Shown one piece after another: positions 1-10,322 of a DNA stretch of 64,000 nt (position 1 is the first letter of the stretch; every line of letters starts with the position of its first letter). Source of the DNA: Rhineura floridana (lineage: Eukaryota; Chordata; Lepidosauria; Squamata; Rhineuridae); contig NC_084497.1 of NCBI RefSeq assembly GCF_030035675.1, forward strand, positions 28,319,955 through 28,383,954. The letters are read 5' to 3'. The position numbers were made by a program, and so were the translations under genes. The notes under the pieces were generated by a model. It ran no database searches. It was not told the DNA's origin and was given only the letters and a program-made list of their open reading frames with translations.

Positions 1-600
1 TTGTAGCCCTATCTCCCCCAACTTAGCCCACTTGCAGAGGTGTTTGATTCTCCTTAAAATCCAAGGCCACCGTCATCCAAATTCGGCTGATATGACCTGC
101 TGTTTTTGCCTTTTGGTAGTGAATGCACCACAAGCAACAGAGCAACAACACAAGTTTAGCCAAATGCACTTTATTTTTTAATTGCTGCTAACTCTGATTA
201 CTTCATATATATTTTTTCTTTCTTTTCTCTCTGTGGTTGAATACCGGGCTCTCCAGAAATCCTCTCTGCAGTGTCTTCTATCTGCTGTTATTTACTGTGG
301 TAGATTCTTTTTTGAAAACAATGTTGATTTTGGCATGAATTTTCTTCCTTGCTGTATCAATCCTATTAAGATCAGAAACCAAACTATTAAAAGGAAAACA
401 AATGAATTGGTCATGAGCATCAGTCGTTTTTTGGTTTGTTTTCTCAGAGGGGAAACTTGAGGACTAGTCACTCCCTTGGAGTCACTAGACTCCCTTGAGA
501 CCCTGGACGACTACACCCCTGGTTCGTGCATTGTACAAAATCATACCAAAGTTAAAATAAATGTGATCTCTTTTGCTTCGTTTTTGGCATTGCACACGTG
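1..600 (+). other. probable 3' UTR end of an upstream gene (MFN2 by synteny)
   Basis: AT-rich, non-coding sequence with no credible exon. A canonical AATAAA lies at 556-561 and is followed by a T/GT-rich stretch (about 566-590), the usual layout of a vertebrate cleavage site. In human the gene just upstream of MIIP on the same strand is MFN2, so this may be its 3' UTR. That assignment rests on gene order only; no MFN2 coding sequence is in the window. Confidence 0.35.
556..561 (+). terminator. poly(A) signal AATAAA of the upstream gene
   Basis: Exact AATAAA followed within about 30 bases by a T-rich downstream element. Confidence 0.4.
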
Positions 601-639
601 GCTGCCCTAAAACACGCCCAGATAGAGAGTTATTGCTGC

Positions 640-960
640 TTGGACACCCTTTATGTGGAGACAATTGCGGACCGAAAAGATCTAGATGCACAAACCAACG
701 CGCGAATGAAAGCTCGCCCCTCCACGTGTAACAGGAACAGAACAGGGGCGGAAAAGGGGGGAGCGGCCCCTTTAAGTGTTAAAGTCGCAGGCGATTGGTG
801 CGTAGCCCGCTGGACTGGGAAGGCGGGGCTAGCCAATCAGGAGGCGTTCGGAAGCTTGGCTTGGCTACATAGTCAGAAAACCGACGCGAATGTGAATTGA
901 GTGAGCGCTGCGGGGCGTCCCTTTGACTTGGGGGGGGCAGTTGGAAATGGGGAGGATGTT
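640..960 (+). promoter_or_regulatory. MIIP: CpG-rich promoter, probably of MIIP
   Basis: A GC- and CpG-rich block stands out from the AT-rich sequence before it. It carries an inverted CCAAT box (ATTGG at about 794-798) and a direct CCAAT box (833-837) roughly 40 bases apart, plus GC-box-like GGGGCGG and GGCGGGG runs, and no TATA box. This is typical of a housekeeping promoter. The first MIIP exon would be non-coding and lie near 860-960, but I could not fix its donor. Confidence 0.55.
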
Positions 961-979
961 GGAGCTCTAAGGCTGGACG

Positions 980-1380
980 AGGGTTGTTTAGGGGGCTGAC
1001 CCAGTTCAGCTTAATGGGGGTTCGGAAGAAGTAAAGGAAATCTATGGGGCTGGTGATGTTTTCTCGCCTGTGGGGTTGGGGGAAAGCAAGGGGAAATCTG
1101 TGGGGCTGGAGGGAGAGAGGGGCTTAGGGAGAAATCTATGGAACTGGGGGTGTTTTGCCTGTGAGGCTGGAGGAGAGTGGATTTAGGGGGGGATTCTGTG
1201 GGGCTGGAGGAGAGTGGATTTAGGGAAGGGAATTCTGTGGGGCCGGGGATGTTTTGCCCGTGGGGCCGGGGATGTTTTGCCCGTGGGGCTGGAGGAGAGG
1301 GGATTTAGGGAGGGGAATTCTGTGGGGTTCGGGATGTTTTGACTGTGGGGCTGGGAGGAAGTAAGCAAAAAAGCCTATGG
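980..1380 (+). repeat. G-rich minisatellite
   Basis: Diverged tandem units built from GGGGCTGGAGGAGAG, GATTTAGGGA, ATTCTGTGGGG and GGGATGTTTTGCC blocks. One sub-unit (about 24 bases, CCGGGGATGTTTTGCCCGTGGGG) is exactly doubled at about 1243-1290. Many GGG/GGGG runs lie on the + strand just after the promoter. Confidence 0.7.
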
Positions 1381-1479
1381 GGCTCTGTGTGAAGGAGAAG
1401 AGTGCGTTTAAGGTGCTGAATCGGGTTACTTAGCTAGCAAAAGTTGTAACGTGTGGCTTTGGGGATTATGGCATGCTCT

Positions 1480-1697
1480 GGGCAAAGGGACGGCAGCTCA
1501 GTGGTACGGTCCTTGCCACGCGTGCAGAAGGCCACAATCCCCACCATCTCCAGTTAAAAGGATCAGGAAGCAGGTGACAGGGACGGCCCTTTTGTGCCTG
1601 AGATGCTGAAGAGCTGCTGCCAGTCAGAGTAGGTAATATTGGGCTATTTTCTGGGCAAATAGACTGACTGGCTGTAAGGCAGCTTTCTATGTTCCTT
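1480..1697 (+). mobile_element. tRNA-derived squamate SINE
   Basis: The head has an A-box-like CAGCTCAGTGGTA and a degenerate B-box region. The body has the CTGCCAGTCAG core, and the tail reads TAAGGCAGCTTTCTATGTTCC. The same head, core and tail recur many times in the window on both strands. Confidence 0.75.
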
Positions 1698-1705
1698 TGA
1701 CTGCC

Positions 1706-2230
1706 AACACACCATACATTTAAAAGCACATCCCCACCGCCCAAAAAATCCTGGAAACTATAGTTTGCTCCCTCACAGAGCTGCAATTCCCAGCACTCCT
1801 CCGGGTACCTACTCCAAGGGAAGCTCGGAGGGTGGCAACAAGGGAGAGGGCCTTCTCAGTGGTGGCCCCCAAATTATGGAATGATCCCCCTGATGAGGTG
1901 TGCCTGGCACCAACACTGTTATCTTTTTGGCACCAGGTCAAGACTTTCCTTTTCTCCCAGGCATTTTAGCATGTGTTTTAAATTGTTTTTATATTGTTTT
2001 AATTTTTAAAATTGTGTTTTAAATTGTTTTTAAAATATGTGTTTTAAATTGTACATTTGTTTTAATGTTTTTGATTGCTGTAAACCTCTCAGATAGCTTC
2101 GGCTATGGGGCGGTACACAAGTGCAATAAAATAAATAAATAAATAAACCCTTAACAAACTACATTTCCCAGGATTCTTTGGGGAAAGCAAAGTGCTTTAA
2201 ATGTATCATGCATATGATATGGGGGGGAGG
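1706..2230. mobile_element. palindromic MITE split by an L2-like LINE
   Basis: The left half (about 1706-1799) and right half (about 2147-2230) are inverted copies built on AACTACATTTCCCAGGATTCTTTGGGG and TTTAAATGTAT motifs, broken here only for length. Between them sits a LINE 3' end. The intact form of this element is seen at 21735-22045. Confidence 0.6.
1800..2146 (+). mobile_element. L2-like LINE 3' end
   Basis: Codes for the end of a reverse-transcriptase polyprotein (residues like LWNDPPDEV..APTLLSFWHQVKTFLF), then a T-rich 3' UTR with CTTCGGCTATGGGGCGGTA and an (AATA)n tail. Near-identical 3' ends occur at 27355-27515 and 59590-59895. Confidence 0.7.
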
Positions 2231-2465
2231 ACATCTCTAGTTGCATGTGGAGCTCTGCATGGACAGCAGCAAACAATTGCTGCAGATGCAAAGCTGTTTG
2301 ATGTATGGCGCCCTCTCCCGTTGCGTTGCGAGGCTGCCTCCGTCTGTCTTTGATGTTTGTGCTCTGCTTCCTCTGAGTGGTATGGTAACTGGCATGGCAC
2401 AACACAACAAAAGGAATTTGAATTAACAACCTAACACAGAAGGTCTGTGCTGGCGCAGAGGTGAG

Positions 2466-2610
2466 GGATCTGGGACCCTCCAAACATTACTGGACTCCCA
2501 ACTCCCATCCCCTCATCCCTGACCGTTGGCCCTGCTGGCTGCTGGGGCTCATGGGAGTTAGGAGTCCCAACAATATCTTGTGGAGTGGGCAGAAACGTTC
2601 CCCACACCTG
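2466..2610. mobile_element. short fold-back element (AACATCTGGAGGGCC family)
   Basis: An inverted-repeat element whose arms read like GACCCTCCAAACATTACTGG and its complement, around a GTTGGCCxTGCTGGCTG centre. The family recurs more than ten times in this window. Confidence 0.65.
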
Positions 2611-2704
2611 CGCTTGAGGGAATGGATCAGTTATGGCCCTCTGCCATTTCGTAGCTAGAGACAGCTAGGAACAGATTTGAGGCTGGGAATCAATTGTTTC
2701 TTTT

Positions 2705-2800
2705 AGAACAGGGGTTCCCAAGCTGTGGTCCGTGGGCCACCAGTGTCTGCAAGCTTCCTTCAGGTGGCCCACGGCATGCCTGCATGGAATACTCATACGG
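2705..2800. mobile_element. hAT-like (MER5/Charlie-type) fragment
   Basis: GGGGTTCCCAAGCTGTGGTC followed by paired GTGGCCCAC/GTGGGCCAC motifs, as in hAT non-autonomous elements whose ends read CAGxGGTTCCC. Confidence 0.45.
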
Positions 2801-2867
2801 ATCAGATGCTCTGCCATTAACTTACAGCTCTTCCCTTAAGACATAGGACTATGGGGAACAGCCTTCA

Positions 2868-3000
2868 ACAGTGTCAGACCATTGACTCATCTAACTCTGT
2901 CTACACTGGCTGGTAGTGGCTCTCTGGGGTCTCTCTGAGCCCTACCTGGAGATGCTGCCAGGGACCTAATGTGGGCCCTTCTGCATTTGTAATCGTACAA
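2868..3000 (-). mobile_element. tRNA-derived SINE
   Basis: Reverse-strand copy: CTACACTGGCTGGTAG core, then CCTACCTGGAGATGCTGCC and a degraded tRNA-like head. Confidence 0.6.
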
Positions 3001-3084
3001 AAATTTGTTTATCTTTGAAAATAACAATGTGTCAATGGCTTCGTGAAGGAGGACCACAGCCTCACAAAACGAATGGGAAAAAGG

Positions 3085-3185
3085 GGAAATAAGTATCTAC
3101 GAGTTGCATCCAACTCAATTCTACTCAGAGTAGATCCATTGAGATTAATGGACCTGAATTGGACCGGCGTTGCAGGCAACCCAAT
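3085..3185. mobile_element. short palindromic repeat (TCTACTCAGAGTAGA family)
   Basis: Arms ACTCAGAGTAGATCC and ATTAATGGACCTGA match the family seen at 21085-21180, 27800-27890, 29630-29765, 49595-49690 and 58895-59005. Confidence 0.5.
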
Positions 3186-3348
3186 GCCATGCATGCCTCT
3201 GTTGTACTTTGCTTTGCCTTGTAACAATCAGTTTTATGTTTGCTACTTTGGAAGACACTAATAAAAAATATTTTTAGATGATGATAACAATCATCGTCTC
3301 CGTTCTCAGAGCCCCTTGATGTTCTCTTTTAAAGCTGAAGGTCGGAAG

Positions 3349-6300
3349 ATGGACCTGGAGAGCCTCCGTCACGTGAACCAAGAACTCCTGCAGACACTGA
3401 GAAAGAACCAAGAGGCGTTCAAGAAGCGGATTCATGCCAAACTGTTGACCCCGTCATCTCCCTCTAAAAGAGCCGCTCCTCGAGGCATGCAGGTCTCGCA
3501 TAGTGAGGACAGGGTGTGTACTGGAGATACGCAAGTGTGGTGCAGCCAGGTAGAATTGGGCACTCCAATTAATTTATTTAGGCTCCGGGATGGGCAACCT
3601 GCAGTCCTTGAGATATGGCCAGATTTCAATTTCCATCTTGGTTGCCTGTTCACTTCCGGGCCCAATTTAAGGCGCTCACATTAGTGTTTAAAGCCCTAAA
3701 CGACTTAGGTCCCAAATAACTGAAAGGCCACCTCCTTCCCTACAGCCCCTCCCGGGTGTTGAGATAGCAGAGGGGGCCCTTTTGGTAGTTCTGCCACCCT
3801 CGGAAGCTGAGGTGGTGGTGGCCTGGGAGAGGGCCTTCTCTGTGGCAGCCCCTGAGCTGTGGCACTCCCTCCCCACCAAGGTGCGTCTGGCAACTTCACT
3901 GAACAACTCTCAGCAAATGCTAAAGACGCACCTCTTTACCCTGCCCTTCGATACCTGAGATGTATATTTTTAGAACCCACCCTATTTTCTGTGATATTGT
4001 TTAGGTGGTGGTGGTGGTGGTTGATTTCTATCCCACCTTTTGGCCAAAAGGCCCTCAAGGCAGCTTACAAAAAATAAACACAAATATAAAAATTCATCAA
4101 TAAAAACAATACAATTTACAAAAAGCAGCAGTTACAACTTCCAATAATATATATTAACAAATCACAAAGCGAAAATCAGTAGGGTAGCATGTTGCTTTCA
4201 ACTGTTTTTAATTATGTGTTTTAAACTTCTTGTAACCTGCCCTGGGACCTCTGGGTGAAGGGCAGGTAATGCATTCTAACAATAATAATTGACATCTCTG
4301 ACTGTTGGCCGTGCTGGCTGTTAGGGCTAATGGGGAGATGGAGTCCACCAGGAAGGCTCAGCGGCAGAGCCTCTGCTTTGCGTCCAGAAGGTCCCAGCTT
4401 CAATCCCTGGCATTTTTGGCCAGACCTGGGAGAGACCCAGCATCTAATCTAGTGCTTTGAAAGGGGCCCTTTGGGTGACAGGGGTAGGGGTTTACGGTGA
4501 GTTAAACTCTACTAAATAGCATTCCGTGGTAGACTGCCTCCAAATATGTGTTGTATAAATGCCCCACTTCCAACAATATGGAGGTTCCATTTAGTTATTG
4601 TGGGTAACAGCTGCTGACCTCTCTTCTCCTTGAATCGATAATTTTTTTTTCACGTATTAAATTTGTTAGTAGCTTTTCTACATGTGTGGACAGTGGTATT
4701 GAAAACAATGTTGGTGTTCCAGAGAGAGAACGGAGACCACTTTCCCAAAGATGAAACCGATTCCTTGATGACCGTCTCTACGGAGGGGGGTTCCCGGGCG
4801 GCACGGCTGGGCCTTGGCTGCCCATTGAAACCCATCAAGCCCCACGACCAGCGAGGGAGGCATCACCAAGGGCATTCGCGTCCCGCCCGAGGGGCCAAAG
4901 CGGTCCGCGTGCTGTCAGCAGCGGCAACCACCGGCTCTCCTAGGGCGACTTGCAAAACAGTGAACAGCGGTGAGCCCCCGAGAGGGCAAAGGAAGCCTTC
5001 CGTACCTGCGTGCCATGCGGAGGCTACAAGGCATTCTGCTTATTTGCACGATGACCGGGAAATGGACAGGCCGCGGGCTGGAGAGGAGGCCAACCAAGCA
5101 CAAGCTGGAGAGAGCAGCAGAACGAGAACATCTGCTCACATGCTGCAGACCCCCAAATCGATCCTGCTGACACCTGAGGGCAAGGAATCCAAAGAGAAAC
5201 TGAAGGTGAGTGCTTGCACTTTCCAATATTTCACCCCCCTGGTGCATTTCCTTCCAGTTTTGTGTTTTTATGTGTATTTGTTGAGGAAGTAGAAAGTCTT
5301 TGAATTCAAAGCTATTGCTACTGTTTGGATTGAGAGGAGGAACTCTTGTGCTTCTCTTCTGATATAACACGTAGGAGAGAAAGCATCTACTAAGTCGAGC
5401 AGAGAAGAGAGCAGTGTCGTTACCTGAGAAGTGCTGGGATAATTCATTGTGTTGTCTAGCTCTGTTCATGGCTGCAGCTGGGAACTTTATATTTTTTACC
5501 CCGGTCTTTCCCTGGCCAGTTTTGAAGGCCTGGCCAAACTGGGTGTGAGGGGCATAAATTAAATTTAAAATCACCGATTAAGAAGATGGATTTCTAATAT
5601 GCCACTTAATCTCATAATAGGCATTGAAGCAGTTTGCAAGTATAAGAACCAAATAGCACAAGCGTCAAAATATAAACATCCGTAATTAAAACATGCGATA
5701 ACTATTAAAAACAGTTATCAAAACAGGCGATTTGAATTAACAGATCTGTATTAATGTTCAGTGCTGGAGAAGCAGAGTGAGCTACAGCCCTTTAATCTTG
5801 CAGTTAATTAAATTTTTGCAGCATAGTCCTAGTTCTGCAGTTCACCTTTTTATTTGTGTGTTTTTGGTTCAGGTCCGGATTGCCAAAAAGTAAAAAGAAT
5901 ATTGGTTGATCGTAACCCAGAATATTGAAGAAATGATTGGGTTTGTTACACCGTGTTAAATCTGTTGTTAATTCTGTAAGGGTATATGGAATTAGAGCTA
6001 CACCCAGAGCAGGGAAATTTATTGTGTGCTGGAAGAATTGTACTAATTGCAAAATTAAAGGGCTGCAGCTCAGTGGCACATCAGGTTTTAACATCTCCTT
6101 TGGTAGAATCTTCTAACATCATAGCAAAAACAGGATTACATTTTTTTTTTCTGCTGCAGAGGGAATCCGGGCACGTGACGTTCATGTCTGATCCTGAGGA
6201 ATATGCCATCCCAGCAGACGGCTGGTCAGTTCGCCCTTTCCTGGGCTATGACTGGATCGCAGGTGCGATGACACGATCCGCGTTGTGACTGAGCAGAGAG

Positions 6301-9300
6301 TCCGGCTTCAACTCTTGAATGAGACAAAAAAAGGAAAATTGCCCTGCTGACGCAGTTGATGCTAACTGGGTTTATTTTAAGAAAGAGTAAATTGCATCCT
6401 GGTTTCCAGAAGTTAAGATGGCACCTTGGGAAAGCGAAATGGAACCTGCATGTTCAGAGGCAGTATAGCTCCTGATGATCAGAATCTTCTCTTATATGTT
6501 TCTGTAAGACGCAGCAATGTAAAAAAAATTGTGTGATAGCCCTGGAGACCATTTTAGTGGTAGGCAGGATATAACTTTTTTAAAATAAATAAATTTATAT
6601 TCCACCGCTCCTCTAAATGCAAAGGTGGAGAACCTTAGGCCTGAGAGCGAGATGTGGCCCTTGAGGCTCTCTGTCTGGCCCCTGGGGTTCTCCCCAAGAC
6701 ACACACCCTCCCCAGGCACAGGCCACACCCCTCACTCCTTGAGTGTTTTTGCGTGGCTGGGATGCATGGCCTTGAACTCTGACCATGTCTGTTGCTTGCC
6801 TGGAGGGTGGACAGAGAGGGGTGTGTGAGTGTGTGTAGAAATGAGCCTACTTCACAGGGGTACAATTTACATTCATTGCTACACCCACTCTGGTGTGTGG
6901 CCCCCAGAAAGTTGCCCAGAAGGGAATGTGGCCCTTAGGTTCAAAAAGTTTTTTAACCCCTGCTCTAAGGAGCTCAAGGCAGCGTACCTGGTTTCCCTCC
7001 CCTTCCTGTTTCATCCTTCCAACAACCCTGCAAGGTAGGTTAGGCTGAGAGACAGCGAGTGGCCCAGTGAGCTTCATGGCTGAGTGAGGATTTGAACCTG
7101 GGTCTCTTCGGTCTTAGTCTGAAGTGCCAGTGCTCCATGTGGGCTAATAGACAAGGCGGGCAGGATCATTCGCTTCATAGACTATAGTAATACCTCGGTT
7201 AACAAAGCAGATGTGTTCCTGGACATTTCTTCTTCAACAGAAACTTTGATACCAGAGGTAGGAATGATGTGGAAAGAATAGGGATAAGTTCCTACACCCG
7301 CTTATAGATGCTGGGGGCAACTTCAACAGGAACTCTAAACGGCGCCTACCTGGTACCCACCCCCATCTCTTCCCCTCCTCTGAATCGTATTGGATCCTTC
7401 CCTCCCCAGTCCTGGGAGAAAGCAAGAGAGCTCTTTAATGCGAAGCAAACCCTAGCAAAGCAAAAGGCACAGGCTTATCAGTGTATCCATAGCGGAGACA
7501 CAGGCTGGTCAGTTTCACCCTATCAAAGCAAAAGGCACAGGCTTATCAGTGTATCCATAGTGGAGACACAGGCTGGTCAGTTTCATCCTAGCAAAGCAAA
7601 GGCACAGGCTTGAAGGTTTATGGATTGCAACTCACCTTTTAAAAAGCCATCTTTAAACGGAGCTTCATTCCTGGAGGATTCCTTAACTGAGGTATTACTG
7701 TACTTATGGCTTTCTGGCTAGCCTTTGTATGGTGCAGGATGCTAAACAAGCCCTTTGATCTAATCCAGCAAAATGATTAAGTTCTTCATTAATCAATATA
7801 AATTAGAACCTCCATGTGCTAAGGCAGTTTACATGTGGATGCCAAAGGTTGTTGCTTTTGTGCCCTGCTTGTGGGCTCCCTGGAAGCTGGCCCCTGTTGG
7901 AAGCAAGACACTGGGATATATGGATTGGCCTTTTCTATTCCTCCTCCTCCTCTAGGGCTGCTCGACATGGATTCCTCTATGTCAGAGAAACCCGATGAAT
8001 ACTTTTCAGAGCTGCAGGAGTTCCGACAGGTGAACAGGGAGGCTTGCATCTACAATCAGGACCTCCGGTAAGATGGGTGTAGGGTCTCTGCAGGTGGCTA
8101 AGCCAGACAGCGATAGATTTTTAGAAGTGGGGTTTAACATTCTGAGGTATTTGCAAGCTCGGAAGTGCAATTTGAAGAGGACAGGGTGGAATCCTAGCAC
8201 TTTGGAATCAGAAGGGACCTCAGAGGTCATCTAGTCTGACTCCCCTCTCTCGGGACAGAAATCCTGCGACAGCAGCATCCTTGATAGGTTGGCCCTCAAG
8301 CCTCTGCTTAAATGCCTCTGGCAAAGGATGGGCGGTGGCTTCAACCCTGCTTTGTGCCCTGATGTCACGTGGAGGTCAGGTGGCCATGGCTTTGAGGGCC
8401 AAATCTGGCCCACAGAGTGGAAACTCCCCACCTTTTGCTTAGCTCCGTTTAGGTAGAGATGGCAGGGACTGAACCCAGAGCCTTCTGCATGAAAAGTGCC
8501 TGGTCACTCAGCTATGGTGCCATCCCCTCTGGGGACAGCCTTGACTTTAAGGGCCATTGTCTGCTATTGTTTGGTTCATATAGTTTGAGGCTTTGCAAAA
8601 CGCCCACATAAAAGCCGGCAGTGCTGTGTAACCCTTACTATGTTCCTCTGTCCACAGGCCAGAGAGATTGCGTTCCGCGGCTTGCAATTATGAATCAGAC
8701 ATGGACATCGACCCGGCTTCCCATCAATGTATGGCTGGATTCTGTCTTCTGATCTGCCTTTGGTGGCCCGGCCAATCTTGGGGATTCCCCAATAGGCATG
8801 GATGTCGGGGGGGGGGGCAAAGCAAAACACTGAAATGCAGTTGGGGGGTGGGGATGCAAACTGGTTTCCCACAAAACAAATGAGAAGAGTAATTCCTGCC
8901 AGATTCCATCAGGCCACATGTTTTCTGGCTTAACTTTTGCAGTCCTGAGGACTAGGAACTTGAAAGCCTTCTGAAAAATGCAGAATCTCCACCGGCCCTG
9001 TTGAGCCATGTGAAATCCACCCAGCCCTACCTGTCTGGTTCTGTCTCCGCAGGCATCTACTGCTACCGGTTAAACAAACGCCTTTTTGCAGTGCCCCTGG
9101 ACTCGGAGCCCACCTGCCCCGTCTGCAAAACCCCCAGAGCCCAGCAGCCTCCAGAAACTCTGGTGGAGCCTTCTTTTGTCCGGTCAGTCCATAAGAGATC
9201 CAGCTTCGGGGCTCCTCCTATAAGTAACAGGGAGAGAGGGAGGGAGGGCTGTCGTCTTCACGCCCTGCCTGTGGACTTCTTGCAGCCCTCTGGTCACTTT

Positions 9301-10248
9301 CGGAAATAGGATGCTAGACTGGATGGGCCTTTGGGTCTGATCCAGGAGATGCCCCTATTTTTCATGCAGGGTCAGCATCCCAAGATCCACCCTCCTCCCT
9401 GCTTACAAGCACAAAATCCACCGCAGGAAAAGCTACGAGCCTGCAGACAACCTGGCGTTGCCCTCTGTGAGTTTTTCTGGTTTGGGAAAGGCTAGCTGCA
9501 TGTGTGTGTGCATGATGCTGTGGGAGGTTTTGTAGAATAGGAAGCTGCCTTAGACTAGTCAGACCATTGGCCCACCTAGCTCAGTATTGTCTACACTGAC
9601 TGGCAGCTGCACTCCAGAGTTTTAGACAGAAGCCTTTCCCAGACCTACCTGTCAGGGATTGATTCTGGAGCCTTTGAGACACAGAGCAGGTGCTCTTACC
9701 ACTGAGCTACACCCCTTCCCTTAGTAAGACCCTTGGTTCCTCTGGCTCACTATTGTCTACACTGACTGGCAGCAGCTCTCCAAGATATGCCAAGAGTCCC
9801 AGGTTCTATCTCCAGTACTACCAGGTAGGGCTGGCAATCCTGGACAGCTGCTGCCAGTCAGTGCAGGTAATACTGAGCTAGATAGACCAAGGGTCTGACT
9901 CGGGTCTAAGGCAGCTTCCTACATCCTCGTGCACACTTGGTCTGAATGTTGCATGTCAGAACGGAACGAAGCAAGCCAAACTTTGGGGCTGCAGTGAATA
10001 CTTGGCATTAGCCGCTTCCCCTTCTGATCTCTCACAGCACTGTTTAGCTGGTTTGGAGAACCCCCTTCGAGCCTTCAGCCCCACCCTCAGCAGCCTTGAC
10101 CTTCGCTCATCTGTGGGGGGCACATCACCTGGGCGCACAAATCGGGTAAGGATACGAAATGACATTGCCCCCAATATTCAGGATTTTATGCCAATGGAGG
10201 TTTGGTCTGTTGTGCCACAAACTAGGAGTGCAAGATTCTGATGATGGC

Positions 10249-10322
<74 letters not shown>

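Noticed and set aside
598-900. 100-codon frame in the MIIP promoter
   Set aside because: CpG-rich promoter sequence with no homology and CCAAT/GC boxes.
4915-5574. 219-codon minus-strand frame
   Set aside because: Antisense to MIIP exon 4694-5205 and running into its intron; no family features.
7452-7612. CRISPR-like array
   Set aside because: A 68-bp continuous tandem repeat without spacers, inside a DNA transposon in a vertebrate genome.
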